Assembly (NCBI GenBank): GCA_016209015.1 | Contig: JACQWY010000021.1 | Location: 206,853-270,852, forward strand | Source of the DNA: Gammaproteobacteria bacterium | GTDB lineage: Bacteria > Pseudomonadota > Gammaproteobacteria > Ga0077536 | DNA length: 64,000 nt | Direction: 5' to 3' | Shown here: one piece after another, positions 40,132-50,004 of the stretch | Layout: every line of letters starts with the position of its first letter | Position numbering within the stretch: the first letter of the stretch is position 1 | Translations under genes and position numbers: made by a program | Notes under the pieces: generated by a model | Told to the model about the DNA's origin: nothing | The model's database searches: none | Seen by the model: only the letters and a program-made list of their open reading frames with translations

Positions 40132-41772
40132 TCACGCCGGCTCGGGATCCTGCTCGTGATAGCCTGAAGTGATCGGAAAGCGCCGATCGCGTCCGAACGC
40201 GCGCTGGGTGATGCGCACGCCCGGCGCGGCCTGCCGCCGTTTGTATTCGTTGCGATCCACCATCCGGGCCACGCGCTTGACCGTCTCGAGCTCGTAACCC
40301 TGGGCGCAGATTTCCTGCGGCGTCAGGTCGCGCTCGATGTACATCTCGAGGATCGGGTCCAGCACCTCGTAGGGCGGCAGGCTGTCCGTGTCCTTCTGAT
40401 CGGGCCGCAGCTCCGCGGACGGCGGGCGCTCGATCACGCGTTCGGGGATGACTATGCCGCGCGAATTCCGCCAGCGCGAGAGCCGGTAGACGAGCATCTT
40501 CGGCACGTCCTTCAACGGCGCGAAGCCGCCGGCCATGTCGCCGTACAGCGTCGCGTAGCCGACGGACATCTCGCTCTTGTTGCCGGTCGTGAGCACGATG
40601 CGGCCGGTCTTGTTCGAGACCGCCATGAGAATGATGCCGCGGCAACGGGCCTGGATGTTCTCCTCCGTCACGTCCGCGGCCGCGCCGGCGAAGACCGGTG
40701 CGAGGATGTCGTTGAACGCGGCGAAGGGCTGTTCGATCGGCACGACGTGGAAGCTGGAGCCGAGTGCGCGGGCCTGCAGCGCCGCGTCCTCGTTGCTCAT
40801 GTCCGCGGTGTAGCGCGAGGGCATGGCGATCGCGGTGACGTTTTCCGCACCGAGCGCGTCGGCGGCGATCGCGAGCGTGAGCGCGGAATCGATGCCGCCC
40901 GAGAGCCCGAGCACTGCGCCCTTGAAGCGGTTCTTGCGGACGTAATCGCGCACGCCGAGCACGAGTGCCGCGTAGACGTTCTCGTCCCCGGTGAGCGGCT
41001 CCGTCATTGCCCCGGAAATCTCGAGGCCATCCCTGCCGCGGCCGATTTCCCAGCACAGCAGCGCTTCCTCGAACTCCGGGCCGGCCGCGCGCACGTCGCC
41101 GCGCGCAGCAACGGCGAGCGAGCCGCCGTCGAAGACGAGCTCGTCCTGACCGCCGACGAGATTGAGATAGACGATCGGCAAACCGCTCGCGGCACCGGCG
41201 GTGCGCAGCGCCGCGAGGCGCGCCGCGCGCTGCAGCGTGTGATAGGGCGAGGCGTTGACATTGAGGATGAATTCCGCGCCCGCGTCGCGCGCCGCGACGC
41301 TCGTCGCCGGATCCCAGATGTCCTCGCAGATGCCGAGGCCGATGCGATAGCCGTTCACGTCGACGACCGCCGGCGCGCGGCCTTCGATGAAATAGCGCTT
41401 CTCGTCGAACACCGCGTAATTCGGCAGGCGCTGCTTGCGGTACGTCAGCACGCGTGCGCCGGCGTGGAACAGCGTGACGCTGTTGTAGAGGCCCTCCGGC
41501 GCGGCCTCCGGATGGCCGACGAGCGCGCGGATGCCGCGCGTCTCGCGCATGATCCGCTCGAGCGCGGCTTCGACGCGGCGGTGCAGTCCGGGCCGGAACA
41601 GCAGGTCCTCGGGCGGATAGCCGGTGATCGCGAGCTCGGGGAACGCGACGAGATCGGCGTGGAGCCCGTCGCGGGCTTTCGCGACGGCACTGATGATCGC
41701 CGCCGTGTTGGCCTCGATGTCGCCCACGCAGCAGTTCTGCTGCGCGAGCGCGAGGCGCAGTCGTTCAGCCAT
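40132..41772 (-). CDS. nadE: Glutamine-dependent NAD+ synthetase
   Basis: NadE amidates nicotinate adenine dinucleotide to NAD+. The N-terminal nitrilase-type glutaminase domain (about 1-265) has the triad Glu in [17 protein letters not shown], Lys in [17 protein letters not shown] and Cys in [11 protein letters not shown]. The C-terminal synthetase domain has the PP-loop [16 protein letters not shown] near residue 290, then [14 protein letters not shown] and [23 protein letters not shown] in parts. At 546 residues both domains are whole, so glutamine can be the nitrogen donor. Confidence 0.96.
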   Translation of the reverse strand: MAERLRLALAQQNCCVGDIEANTAAIISAVAKARDGLHADLVAFPELAITGYPPEDLLFRPGLHRRVEAALERIMRETRGIRALVGHPEAAPEGLYNSVTLFHAGARVLTYRKQRLPNYAVFDEKRYFIEGRAPAVVDVNGYRIGLGICEDIWDPATSVAARDAGAEFILNVNASPYHTLQRAARLAALRTAGAASGLPIVYLNLVGGQDELVFDGGSLAVAARGDVRAAGPEFEEALLCWEIGRGRDGLEISGAMTEPLTGDENVYAALVLGVRDYVRKNRFKGAVLGLSGGIDSALTLAIAADALGAENVTAIAMPSRYTADMSNEDAALQARALGSSFHVVPIEQPFAAFNDILAPVFAGAAADVTEENIQARCRGIILMAVSNKTGRIVLTTGNKSEMSVGYATLYGDMAGGFAPLKDVPKMLVYRLSRWRNSRGIVIPERVIERPPSAELRPDQKDTDSLPPYEVLDPILEMYIERDLTPQEICAQGYELETVKRVARMVDRNEYKRRQAAPGVRITQRAFGRDRRFPITSGYHEQDPEPA

Positions 41773-41815
41773 GCCGGCCGGTCGACTGCGCGGGGCGCGG
41801 CACTCCCGTCACGGG

Positions 41816-42685
41816 CTACATCACCCGCTTCATGGTCGAGCCGAGATCGGCCGGTGAACGCGCGACGTGCACGCCTGCCGCTTCGAGCGCCGCGAACTTG
41901 TCGGCCGCCGTGCCCTTGCCGCCGGAGATGATCGCGCCCGCATGGCCCATGCGCTTGCCGGGCGGGGCGGTGACGCCCGCGATGTAGCCGACGACCGGCT
42001 TCGTGACCTTCGCCTGGATGAACGCCGCGGCCTCTTCCTCGGCCGAGCCGCCGATCTCACCGACCATGATGATGCCCGCGGTCTGCGGATCATCCTGGAA
42101 GAGCGTGAGGCAGTCGATGAAGTTCATGCCCTGGATGGGATCGCCGCCGATGCCGACGCAGGTGCTCTGGCCGAGGCCGGCGTGCGTCGTCTGGTGTACG
42201 GCTTCGTAGGTCAGCGTGCCGGAACGCGAGACGATGCCGATCTTGCCGGGCTTGTGGATGTGGCCCGGCATGATGCCCATCTTGCACTCGCCGGGCGTGA
42301 TCACGCCGGGGCAGTTCGGGCCGATGAGGAAGACGCCGGGACGATTCATGAGGCTCGCCTTCACGCGCAGCATGTCGAGGACGGGAATGCCCTCGGTGAT
42401 GCAGGCGATGACCTTGATGCCGGCGTCGACGGCTTCGACGATCGCGTCGGCCGCGAACGGCGGCGGGACGAAGATCATGCTCGCATCCGCGCCGGTCGCG
42501 TCGACGGCCTGCTGGACGGTGTCGAAGATCGGCCGGTCGAGGTGCTTGCTGCCGCTCTTGCCGGGCGTGATGCCGCCCACGATCTGCGTGCCGTAGGCGA
42601 TCGCCTGTTCGGCGTGGAACGTGCCCTGCTTGCCGGTGAAGCCCTGGACGATCACCTTCGTGTTCCTGTTGATCAGAATCGACAT
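41816..42685 (-). CDS. sucD: SucD, succinyl-CoA ligase alpha subunit
   Basis: SucD and SucC convert succinyl-CoA to succinate with nucleotide triphosphate formation in the citric acid cycle. The 289 residues match E. coli SucD. CoA-binding [20 protein letters not shown], the [20 protein letters not shown] segment, and the phosphohistidine loop [10 protein letters not shown] with [10 protein letters not shown] before it are all visible. The ATG overlaps the sucC stop (TAATG arrangement), so the subunits are translated together. Confidence 0.98.
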   Translation of the reverse strand: MSILINRNTKVIVQGFTGKQGTFHAEQAIAYGTQIVGGITPGKSGSKHLDRPIFDTVQQAVDATGADASMIFVPPPFAADAIVEAVDAGIKVIACITEGIPVLDMLRVKASLMNRPGVFLIGPNCPGVITPGECKMGIMPGHIHKPGKIGIVSRSGTLTYEAVHQTTHAGLGQSTCVGIGGDPIQGMNFIDCLTLFQDDPQTAGIIMVGEIGGSAEEEAAAFIQAKVTKPVVGYIAGVTAPPGKRMGHAGAIISGGKGTAADKFAALEAAGVHVARSPADLGSTMKRVM

Positions 42686-43851
42686 TACTTCGCTCCTTCC
42701 ACTGCAGCCACCACCTTGCTCGCGGCGTCCGCGAGTCCTTCCGCGCCCGTGATGGCGAGACCGCTCGCCGCGAGCAGGCTGTTGCCCTGCTCGACGTTCG
42801 TGCCCTCGAGGCGCACGACCACCGGCACGTCGACGCCGACTTCCTTGACCGCGGCGATGATGCCTTCGGCGATCATGTCGCAGCGGACGATGCCGCCGAA
42901 GATGTTGACGAGGATGGCATGCACGTTCGGATCGGAGACGATGATCTTGAACGCCTCGGAGACGCGCTCTTTCGTCGCGCCGCCGCCGACGTCGAGGAAG
43001 TTCGCCGGATTGCCGCCGTGCAGCTTGATGATGTCCATCGTCGCCATGGCGAGGCCCGCGCCGTTCACCATGCAGGCGATGTTGCCTTCGAGCGTGACGT
43101 AGTTGAGATCGAATTCCTTCGCGCGGCGCTCCTTGTCGTCCTCCTGGCTCGCATCGCGCCAGCTCGCGATCTCCTGGCGGTAGAGCGCGTTGTCGTCGAG
43201 GTTGATCTTGCCGTCGAGCGCGGCGAGGCTGCCGTCGGCGAGGATCGCGAGCGGGTTGATCTCGACGAGCGAGAGGTCCTTGTCGTTGAAGAGGCGATAG
43301 AGACCCTTGAGGATCGTCGCGAGCTGCTTGCGCTGCTTGTCGTCGAGCTCGAGCGCGAAGCCGAGCTGACGGCACTGGTAGTCCTGCACGCCGAGGACGG
43401 GATCGACCGTCGCGGTGAAGATCTTCTCCGGCGTCGTCGCCGCGACTTCCTCGATGTCCATGCCGCCGGCGCGCGAGGCCATGAACGTCACGCGCTTCGC
43501 CGCGCGATCGACGACCGCGCCGAGATAGAGCTCGTGGGCGATCTGCGCGGCGCTGTCGACGAGCACCAGGTTGATCGGCTGGCCCGCCGGACCCGACTGT
43601 TTCGTCACGAGCTGCGTGCCGAGCAGGGCTTTCGCCGCGGCCTCGACTTCCTGCGCGCTCTTGACGAATTTGACACCGCCCGCCTTGCCGCGGCCGCCGG
43701 CGTGGACCTGTGCCTTGACGAGCCACGCGGCACCGCCGAGCGCGGCCGCGTTCGCCACGGCCTCGGCCGGCGTGCTCGCCACCTTGCCGGGAAGCACGGG
43801 TATCCCGTAGTCGGAAAACAGGCGTTTCGCCTGGTACTCATGAAGATTCAT
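42685..43851 (-). CDS. sucC: SucC, succinyl-CoA ligase beta subunit
   Basis: This is the nucleotide-binding beta subunit. The 388 residues from the ATG at 43851 equal E. coli Suc[20 protein letters not shown] at the start, the ATP-grasp fold with [57 protein letters not shown] and [16 protein letters not shown]. The open frame upstream of this ATG shows no similarity. The 259 bases to the next gene (43852-44110) hold a GGCGGA/TCCGCC hairpin at 43898-43915 and nothing else I can identify. Confidence 0.98.
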   Translation of the reverse strand: MNLHEYQAKRLFSDYGIPVLPGKVASTPAEAVANAAALGGAAWLVKAQVHAGGRGKAGGVKFVKSAQEVEAAAKALLGTQLVTKQSGPAGQPINLVLVDSAAQIAHELYLGAVVDRAAKRVTFMASRAGGMDIEEVAATTPEKIFTATVDPVLGVQDYQCRQLGFALELDDKQRKQLATILKGLYRLFNDKDLSLVEINPLAILADGSLAALDGKINLDDNALYRQEIASWRDASQEDDKERRAKEFDLNYVTLEGNIACMVNGAGLAMATMDIIKLHGGNPANFLDVGGGATKERVSEAFKIIVSDPNVHAILVNIFGGIVRCDMIAEGIIAAVKEVGVDVPVVVRLEGTNVEQGNSLLAASGLAITGAEGLADAASKVVAAVEGAK

Positions 43852-44110
43852 CGATCTACTCCAAGCTGCTCGATCATCGAAAACAACCGACGAAGAAGGC
43901 GGATTTCCGTCCGCCGGAAAGCGCGGCACGCCAGCGCGACCGGCTTGCGCACGGACCGACCGCGCCCGCATTTCGCCAACCTGATAAGCTCTCTGCGCGC
44001 GCGGCCGCGGGTTGTGCCCGGGTCCTTTCGGGGCGCCGCGCGTAAGACCGAACTATATCGGATTAGCGCCGCCGTTTGCAGTGCGGCACGGATGGAAGCG
44101 GGGGCGTCGC

Positions 44111-44329
44111 ATGCTGCGACTGTTGGTGATCATCGCCTTGATCTGGGTGGCGTCCGTGATACTGCGGCGCATGTCGGCCGCGCGCAAACGGCCGCCCGGG
44201 AAGAGCGCCTACGGCGGCAAGATGGTGAAGTGCGCGGAGTGCGGCGTGTTCCTCCCGCCCCAGGACGCGATCGATCTCGGCGGCGGCCGTCACGTCTGTT
44301 CAGCGCACCGGCGCGGTGCGGGAGACTGA
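44111..44329 (+). CDS. Small membrane protein with CxxC motif (PP0621 family)
   Basis: The 72-residue product starts with one membrane helix (LRLLVIIALIWVASVILRR), then a basic linker and a small domain KMVKCAECGVFLPPQDAIDLGGGRHVCSAHR with a CxxC pair and a later Cys-x2-His, which could bind zinc. This architecture and the position just before pilS match the uncharacterised PP0621 family of gammaproteobacteria. Its stop is one base before the pilS GTG. No function is known; a link to pilus control is suggested by position only. Confidence 0.75.
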   Translation: MLRLLVIIALIWVASVILRRMSAARKRPPGKSAYGGKMVKCAECGVFLPPQDAIDLGGGRHVCSAHRRGAGD

Positions 44330-44330
44330 A

Positions 44331-45953
44331 GTGCCGGACGCGACGGCGGCGCGTCGCAGAGCGGACTTACAGACGCGCGAGCGGGCCTGGCGCGCGCTGC
44401 GTTACTTCAGCATCTATCGCCTCATCATCGCCAGTGTCTTCGCCGCGCTGAGCCTGTCCGACAACCTGCCGCCGAACTTCACGGAATTCGATCCCCGCGT
44501 CTTCAAGCCGGTCGCGATCACCTACCTCGTCCTCGCGATCGTCGCGCAGTTCGTCGCCGAGCGCCGGATGCCGACGCTGCGCCTGCAGAGCGCCGGGCAG
44601 ATGCTGCTCGACATCCTCGGCATCACGCTCTTCATGTATGCGAGCGGCGGCACCGCCGGCGGCTTCGGCATCCTGCTCGTCGTCTCGATCGCCGGGGGCT
44701 GTCTGCTCGCGTCGTGGCGCGCGGCGATCTTCTATGCCGCGCTCGCGAGCCTCGCGGTGCTGGGCGAAACGCTGTTCGGCGTGCTGAACCTGCACTACTC
44801 GCCGGCGAGCTACACCCAGGCGGGACTGCTCGGCGCGGCGCTGTTCGGCACTGCGATGCTGTCCTCGATCCTCGCCGACCAGGCGCGGCGCAGCGAGGCG
44901 CTCGCGGCGCAGCGCGGCGTCGCGATCGAACAGCTCTCGCGCCTGAACGAGCACATCGTCCAGCGCATGCGTTCCGGCATCGTCGTCGTCGACGACGACG
45001 GGCGCATCGTGCTCATCAACGAGTCCGGCGGCCGGATGTTGCGGCTCGCCGGCGCGGTGGACGGCCAGACGATCGGGCAGGCGGCGCCGCTGCTCGCCGC
45101 GGCACGCGACGAATGGCTCGTGCGCGGGGAGAACCGCAAGACGCCGGTCATCACCGAGCCCACGGGGGGCGAGGCGATCGTCTCGTTCACGAGCCTCGGC
45201 CCGAGCGAGCTCGGGTACACGCTCGCCTTCCTCGAGGACGCGGCCGAGACGCGGCAGCGCGCGCAGCAGATCAAGCTCGCCTCGCTCGGCAGGCTCACGG
45301 CGAGCATCGCCCACGAGATCCGCAATCCGCTCGGCGCGATCAGCCACGCGGGTCAACTGCTCTCGGAATCCCCGGACCTCGGCGCGCCGGACCAGCGCCT
45401 GCTCCGCATCATCAACGAGAACTGCACGCGCATGAACGACATCGTGAGCAACGTGATGATGATCGGCCGGCGCGAGAGCGCGATCGCCGAGAGCTTCGAG
45501 CTCAGGCCCTGGCTCGAGTCCTTCGTCGCCGAGCTCTGCGCGCGCCGCGCCCTCGCGGCCGCGGACGTCGCGCTGCACTGGCCGGAGGCGCGCATCGTGG
45601 TGCGCATGGACCGCAGCCAGCTCCATCAGGTGCTGTGGAATCTGTGTGAGAATGCGCTTCGGTACAGTACGCGGAGGCCGCTATTGAGCTTCGATTGCGG
45701 ACAGAGCCCCGACAGCGGCCGGCCCTATCTCGAGGTCCGCGACACGGGGCCCGGCATGACGCCCGCGGTCGCCGAGCAGATTTTCGAGCCGTTCTTCACG
45801 GGTGAATCGAACGGCACGGGGCTCGGGCTCTACATCGCGCGCGAGCTCTGCGAAGCGAACCAGGCGAGCCTCGCGCTCACCGGACACGGCGCCGAAGGCT
45901 GCCGCTTCCGCATCGACTTCGCGCACCCGCACCGGCAACAGCTCACGTTTTGA
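44331..45953 (+). CDS. pilS: PilS, sensor histidine kinase for pilin expression
   Basis: PilS senses pilin in the inner membrane and controls PilR. The 540 residues have six membrane helices in the first 190 residues, a PAS-like domain near 220-320 (RSGIVVVDDDGRIVLINESG), the His box SIAHEIRNPLGAISHAGQLL and the ATPase domain with NLCENALRYS, VRDTGPGMTP and GTGLGLYIARELCEAN. The GTG at 44331 is preferred because GGGAG lies six bases upstream; a GTG at 44316 would overlap the previous gene. Confidence 0.95.
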   Translation: MPDATAARRRADLQTRERAWRALRYFSIYRLIIASVFAALSLSDNLPPNFTEFDPRVFKPVAITYLVLAIVAQFVAERRMPTLRLQSAGQMLLDILGITLFMYASGGTAGGFGILLVVSIAGGCLLASWRAAIFYAALASLAVLGETLFGVLNLHYSPASYTQAGLLGAALFGTAMLSSILADQARRSEALAAQRGVAIEQLSRLNEHIVQRMRSGIVVVDDDGRIVLINESGGRMLRLAGAVDGQTIGQAAPLLAAARDEWLVRGENRKTPVITEPTGGEAIVSFTSLGPSELGYTLAFLEDAAETRQRAQQIKLASLGRLTASIAHEIRNPLGAISHAGQLLSESPDLGAPDQRLLRIINENCTRMNDIVSNVMMIGRRESAIAESFELRPWLESFVAELCARRALAAADVALHWPEARIVVRMDRSQLHQVLWNLCENALRYSTRRPLLSFDCGQSPDSGRPYLEVRDTGPGMTPAVAEQIFEPFFTGESNGTGLGLYIARELCEANQASLALTGHGAEGCRFRIDFAHPHRQQLTF

Positions 45954-45955
45954 AA

Positions 45956-47290
45956 ATGACCAGGCAACGCGCCCTCATCGTCGACGACGAGCCCGACATC
46001 CGCGAGCTGCTCGCGATCACGCTCGAGCGCATGGGCATCGACTCGCTCGCCGCGAAGAATCTCGCGGAAGCGCGCGAGGCGGTGTTGAACGAGGACCTGA
46101 ATCTCTGCCTGACGGACATGCGCCTGCCGGACGGCAACGGCCTCGAGCTCGTCTCCTTCATCCAGAGCCGCCGTCCGGCGCTGCCCGTCGCGGTGATCAC
46201 CGCGCACGGCAACATGGAATCGGCGATCCAGGCGCTGAAGAGCGGGGCCTTCGATTTCGTGAACAAGCCGGTGAATCTCGGCGATCTGCGCAATCTCGTC
46301 GCCCAGGCGATCAAGCTCTCGAAGTCCGCCGCGCCGGCCGCGGGTCAGCGCGAGCTCGTCGGACATTCGGACGCGATCGTGAAATTGAAGGAGCGCATCG
46401 CGAAGCTCGCGCGCAGTCAGGCGCCGGTCTACGTGAGCGGCGAATCGGGGACCGGCAAGGAGCTCGTCGCGCGGCTCATCCACGAGCAGGGACCGCGCGC
46501 CGGCCAGCCCTTCGTGCCGGTGAACTGCGGCGCGATCCCGCAGGATCTGATCGAGAGCGAGCTGTTCGGGCACACGAAAGGCGCGTTCACCGGCGCGGTC
46601 GCCGACAAGCCGGGCCTCTTCCAGGCCGCGAGCGGCGGGACGCTGTTCCTCGACGAGGTCGCGGAGCTGCCGTTGCAGATGCAGGTGAAGCTCCTGCGCG
46701 CGATCCAGGAGAAGCGCGTGCGGCGCGTCGGCGCCCAGCAGGAGGAGCCCGTCGATTGCCGCGTGCTCTCCGCCACGCACAAGGATCTCTCCGCGCTCGT
46801 CGCGGCGGGCGGCTTCCGCCAGGATCTCTATTACCGGATCAACGTCATCGAGCTGAAGGTGCCGCCGCTGCGCGAGCGCGGCGAGGACATCGTGCTGCTC
46901 GCGCGCCACTTCCTGAACGCCTTCGCGGCCGAGGGCGCGGGCACGTTCGATCTCTCGCCCGACGCCGTCGCGGCCCTGCGGACCTATGCCTTCCCCGGCA
47001 ACGTCCGCGAGCTCGAGAACATCCTCGAGCGCGCCATGACGCTCGCCGAGAGCGCACTCATCTCGGCCGAAGACCTCCAGCTCCCCAGTGCGGGCGAGGC
47101 CGTGCCCGCGGGGAGCGGCCCGGGCGCCGCCGCGCCCGGCGAGCTCCAGCCCTATCTCGACGAGGTGGAGCGCAAGCGCATCCTCGATGCGCTGGAGAAG
47201 ACGCGCTGGAACAAGACCCAGGCCGCGAAGCTCCTCGGCATCACGTTCCGGGCGCTGCGCTACCGCCTGGAGAAGCTCGGGATGGAGTGA
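45956..47290 (+). CDS. pilR: PilR, sigma-54 response regulator for pilin expression
   Basis: PilR activates pilA transcription with sigma-54 RNA polymerase. The 444 residues have a receiver domain (IVDDEPDIRELL, phosphorylated Asp in CLTDMRLPDGNG), an AAA+ domain with GESGTGKELVARLIHEQ, the sigma-54 contact loop GAFTGA (ESELFGHTKGAFTGAVADK) and LFLDEVAELPLQMQ, and a Fis-type helix-turn-helix at the end (KTQAAKLLGITFRALRYRLEK, split here as KTQAAKLLGI and TFRALRYRLEK). It follows pilS by two bases. A TTG at 45950 could add two residues. Confidence 0.96.
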   Translation: MTRQRALIVDDEPDIRELLAITLERMGIDSLAAKNLAEAREAVLNEDLNLCLTDMRLPDGNGLELVSFIQSRRPALPVAVITAHGNMESAIQALKSGAFDFVNKPVNLGDLRNLVAQAIKLSKSAAPAAGQRELVGHSDAIVKLKERIAKLARSQAPVYVSGESGTGKELVARLIHEQGPRAGQPFVPVNCGAIPQDLIESELFGHTKGAFTGAVADKPGLFQAASGGTLFLDEVAELPLQMQVKLLRAIQEKRVRRVGAQQEEPVDCRVLSATHKDLSALVAAGGFRQDLYYRINVIELKVPPLRERGEDIVLLARHFLNAFAAEGAGTFDLSPDAVAALRTYAFPGNVRELENILERAMTLAESALISAEDLQLPSAGEAVPAGSGPGAAAPGELQPYLDEVERKRILDALEKTRWNKTQAAKLLGITFRALRYRLEKLGME

Positions 47291-47320
47291 GGGGCCGGCT
47301 GTCGGGCTTGCCCGCGAAAA

Positions 47321-47351
47321 GTGACGCTCAGCGTCACATTGTGACGCTGAG
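47321..47351 (+). promoter_or_regulatory. Inverted/direct repeat array, likely PilR binding site for pilA
   Basis: GTGACGCTCAGCGTCAC at 47321-47337 is a 17-base near-perfect palindrome, and a third GTGACGCTGAG copy starts at 47341. The array lies about 107-123 bases upstream of the -24 element of the pilA promoter, the usual range for a sigma-54 activator site. Assignment to PilR is inferred from the neighbouring gene; the palindrome could also be the end of the pilR transcript, but no T run follows. Confidence 0.6.
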
Positions 47352-47442
47352 GGCCGCGCCGACCCGCCGCCCGCGGCCGCGAAAGCCCGCATTCCGGGCT
47401 GCGGCCCAAGGATTCCGCGGCGCGCAGGAGTGTGGCTAAAGG

Positions 47443-47459
47443 TGGCATGCTTCCTGCTC
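47443..47459 (+). promoter_or_regulatory. Sigma-54 promoter of pilA
   Basis: TGGCATGCTTCCTGCTC has the essential GG (47444-47445) and GC (47456-47457) separated by exactly ten bases, as required for sigma-54 -24/-12 elements. Transcription would start near 47469 and leave a leader of about 100 bases before pilA. The stretch 47291-47567 contains this promoter and the repeat array, and no gene. Confidence 0.8.
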
Positions 47460-47567
47460 GCTATAGGGTGACCGCCGACGGGTCCCCCCGCAGGCGACGC
47501 GACCCGAGTGGCGTAACCGATTTCTCGATTTCTACAGTGCCCGAGAACCCGTAACAGGAGAGTACAC

Positions 47568-48017
47568 ATGAACAAGCTGCAGCAAGGCTTCACCCTTATC
47601 GAACTGATGATCGTCGTGGCGATCATCGGCATTCTGGCCGCGGTGGCGATCCCCGCGTACCAGGACTACACGATCCGCGCGAAGGTGACGGAAGGTCTGA
47701 GCCTCGCGACCGCCGGCAAGACCGCGGTGTCGGAGTTCTTCTCGAGCAAAGGCGATCTGCCGGACTCGAACGCGTCGGCCGGTATGGCCTCGGCGGGCAG
47801 CATCAACGGCAACAGCGTTTCGTCGGTCGGCGTCGGCACTACCGACGGCGCTCCGGCCAAGGGCCAAATCATCATCACGTTCTCCGGCACGCCGGCCATC
47901 CAGAGCTCGACCCTGCTGCTCGTCCCGACGACCGCCGGGGGTGGCGTGAAGTGGAGCTGCACGAGCACCCAGGGCACGCTGGAACCCAAGTATCGCCCGT
48001 CGTCCTGCCGCTCGTAA
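47568..48017 (+). CDS. pilA: PilA, type IVa major pilin
   Basis: PilA is the pilus subunit. A short leader MNKLQQG ends at the PilD cleavage site before [27 protein letters not shown] (in parts), the conserved hydrophobic alpha-1 helix with Glu5 of the mature protein. The precursor is 149 residues and the mature form 142. A C-terminal disulfide loop is formed by Cys131 and Cys147 (WSC...SSC). The Ser/Thr/Gly-rich middle (about 60-115) offers possible O-glycosylation sites. It is expressed from the sigma-54 promoter and ended by a strong terminator. Confidence 0.97.
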   Translation: MNKLQQGFTLIELMIVVAIIGILAAVAIPAYQDYTIRAKVTEGLSLATAGKTAVSEFFSSKGDLPDSNASAGMASAGSINGNSVSSVGVGTTDGAPAKGQIIITFSGTPAIQSSTLLLVPTTAGGGVKWSCTSTQGTLEPKYRPSSCRS

Positions 48018-48047
48018 TCGCGTAGTCGCGCACCCCGCGCAAGGAAG

Positions 48048-48079
48048 CACGCCACGCACCCCGTGGCGTGTTTTTTTTT
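48048..48079 (+). terminator. Rho-independent terminator of pilA
   Basis: CACGCCACG (48048-48056) pairs with CGTGGCGTG (48062-48070) across a five-base loop and is followed by nine T residues. This is the strongest terminator in the window and separates the highly expressed pilA from the next gene, which starts 20 bases further. Confidence 0.95.
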
Positions 48080-48099
48080 GACCGCCGGAAAGTGACGGC

Positions 48100-49998
48100 A
48101 TGACGCGGCACTCCTCGATTCTGCCCGTCCTCCTGCTCGGCGCGCTCGTCTATCTGCCGGGACTGACCGGCGGTTTCGCCTTCGACGACTATCCGAACAT
48201 CGTCGACAACACCGCGCTGCGCCCGCCGGCGCTGGACGTCGACTCGCTGCTCGACGCCGCGTTCTCCTCCGTCTCCGGACCGCTGCGCCGGCCGATCGCG
48301 AGTCTGTCGTTCGCCGCGCACTACGCGCTCGGCGGCGGCAGCGCGCTCGATTTCAAGCTCGTGAATCTCGCCATCCATCTGCTCAACGCCTGGCTCGTGT
48401 TCGCGATCACGCGGCGCATCGCGCCGCGGCTCGTCGGCGCGCGGCAGGCGCCCGCGCTCGCCTTCGGCACCACGCTGCTGTGGACGCTCCACCCGCTGCA
48501 GCTCACCGCGGTGCTCTACGTCGTCCAGCGCATGACGAGCCTGTCGGCGACGTTCGTGCTGCTCGGCATCGCGGCCTATGTCGCCGCGCGTGAAGGCATG
48601 CTCGCGGCGCCGCGGCGCAGCCCCTGGACGGGCATCGTCGCGTGCGTCGTCTGCGGACTCGCGGGCCTGTTCACGAAAGAGAACGCCGCACTCCTGCCCC
48701 TGTACCTGCTCGTGCTCGAGGCCGCCGTGTGGCGCTTCGAGAAGGCCGCCGTCCTGCGCCCGCCCGCCGTCGCGCTCGTCGTCGTCGGCGCCGGGATCGC
48801 GGTCTGGCTGCTCGCGGTCAGGCCGGAGTCGTTCACGACCGCGAACATCAACCGCTACTTCACGCCGGAGCAGCGGCTGCTGACGGAATTCCGGATCCTC
48901 GTTTTCTACCTCGGTCAGATCCTGCTGCCGCTGCCGTCGACGCTGAGCCTCTTCCACGATACGTTCGCGCTCTCGACCTCGCTGCTCGCGCCGCCCACGA
49001 CGATCGCCTCGCTCGCCGGGCTCGTCGCGCTGCTCGCCGGCAGCTTCGCCCTGCGCCGCCGCTGGCCCGTGCTGTTCTTCGGCGCGTGGTGGTTCATCGC
49101 GGGGCACCTGCTCGAATCGACGCTCGTGCAGCTCGATCTCGTCTACGAGCATCGCAACTACCTGCCGTCGCTCGGCCCACTTGCGATCCTCGTGGACGTC
49201 CTGCTGCGGCTCGAAGCGCGTATCGCGCTGCGTCCCCAGTTCCTCGTCGGCGCGGTGGCCCTGTGCTTCGCCGCGCTGACCGTGATGCGCGCCCTGCAGT
49301 GGAGCGATCCGCTCGCGCTCGCGCTCGCCGAGGCGCGCCACAATCCGCGCTCGCAAACCACGGTCTACGAGCTCGGGCGGATCTACCACCGGCTCTACGA
49401 GCGTGAGCAGCGCGAGGACTTCCGCAACCAGGCGCGCGCCGAGTTCCAGCGCGCGATCGGCATGGGGGCCGAGGATTTCATGCCCTTGACGGCGCTCGTC
49501 GCTTCGTACGCCCGCACCGACGAAGCGCCGCCCGCGACCGTGCGCGAGGCGCTGCTCGCCGATCTGCGCGATCAGAAGCCGACGGAGAAGCGCCTCTACT
49601 CGCTATACGTGCTCACGCTGTGCCAGCAGTACAAGCACTGCCGCGTCGACGTCGATCTCACCGTCGAGCTCTTCAGCGCGGCCCTCGATCATCCGCAGCT
49701 CGCGCCGCCGGTGCGCGGTCGCCTGCTGGAATGGCTCGGCACCTACTACAGCAACGTGCTCGGCGATCTGCCCGCGGCACGACGCATCCTCCGCGAATTG
49801 ACGGACGAGAATCCCGACGTCGCCGAGTACCGCCTCGCGTATGCCGAAGCGCTCTACGTCGCGGGCGACCACGCGGCAGCCGCGGCGCAGTTCGCGCGGC
49901 TGCCGGCGCCGCGCGGTCCGTGGGAGCGGTTGACGGATCGTCATCTGCGGCCGCGGATCGCCAAGCTCGGCGCGCGGCTGGCCGCGAATCCCCGCTAG
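48100..49998 (+). CDS. Polytopic GT-C/TMTC-like glycosyltransferase with C-terminal helical repeats (first of two)
   Basis: The 632 residues divide into about ten membrane helices (1-400) and a soluble helical C-terminal region (400-632) that looks like TPR. The first extracytoplasmic loop carries FAFDDYPNI with Asp29-Asp30, the acidic pair typical of GT-C enzymes that use lipid-linked sugars. Family motifs HPLQLTAVLYVVQRMTSLSA (20 residues), FTKENAALLPLY and YEHRNYLPSLG are shared with the next gene. Homologues are annotated TMTC-like or TPR proteins. Position next to pilA makes it a candidate pilin O-glycosyltransferase; this is not shown. An alternative is a ligase for surface glycan. Confidence 0.75.
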   Translation: MTRHSSILPVLLLGALVYLPGLTGGFAFDDYPNIVDNTALRPPALDVDSLLDAAFSSVSGPLRRPIASLSFAAHYALGGGSALDFKLVNLAIHLLNAWLVFAITRRIAPRLVGARQAPALAFGTTLLWTLHPLQLTAVLYVVQRMTSLSATFVLLGIAAYVAAREGMLAAPRRSPWTGIVACVVCGLAGLFTKENAALLPLYLLVLEAAVWRFEKAAVLRPPAVALVVVGAGIAVWLLAVRPESFTTANINRYFTPEQRLLTEFRILVFYLGQILLPLPSTLSLFHDTFALSTSLLAPPTTIASLAGLVALLAGSFALRRRWPVLFFGAWWFIAGHLLESTLVQLDLVYEHRNYLPSLGPLAILVDVLLRLEARIALRPQFLVGAVALCFAALTVMRALQWSDPLALALAEARHNPRSQTTVYELGRIYHRLYEREQREDFRNQARAEFQRAIGMGAEDFMPLTALVASYARTDEAPPATVREALLADLRDQKPTEKRLYSLYVLTLCQQYKHCRVDVDLTVELFSAALDHPQLAPPVRGRLLEWLGTYYSNVLGDLPAARRILRELTDENPDVAEYRLAYAEALYVAGDHAAAAAQFARLPAPRGPWERLTDRHLRPRIAKLGARLAANPR

Positions 49999-50004
49999 CC
50001 GGCC

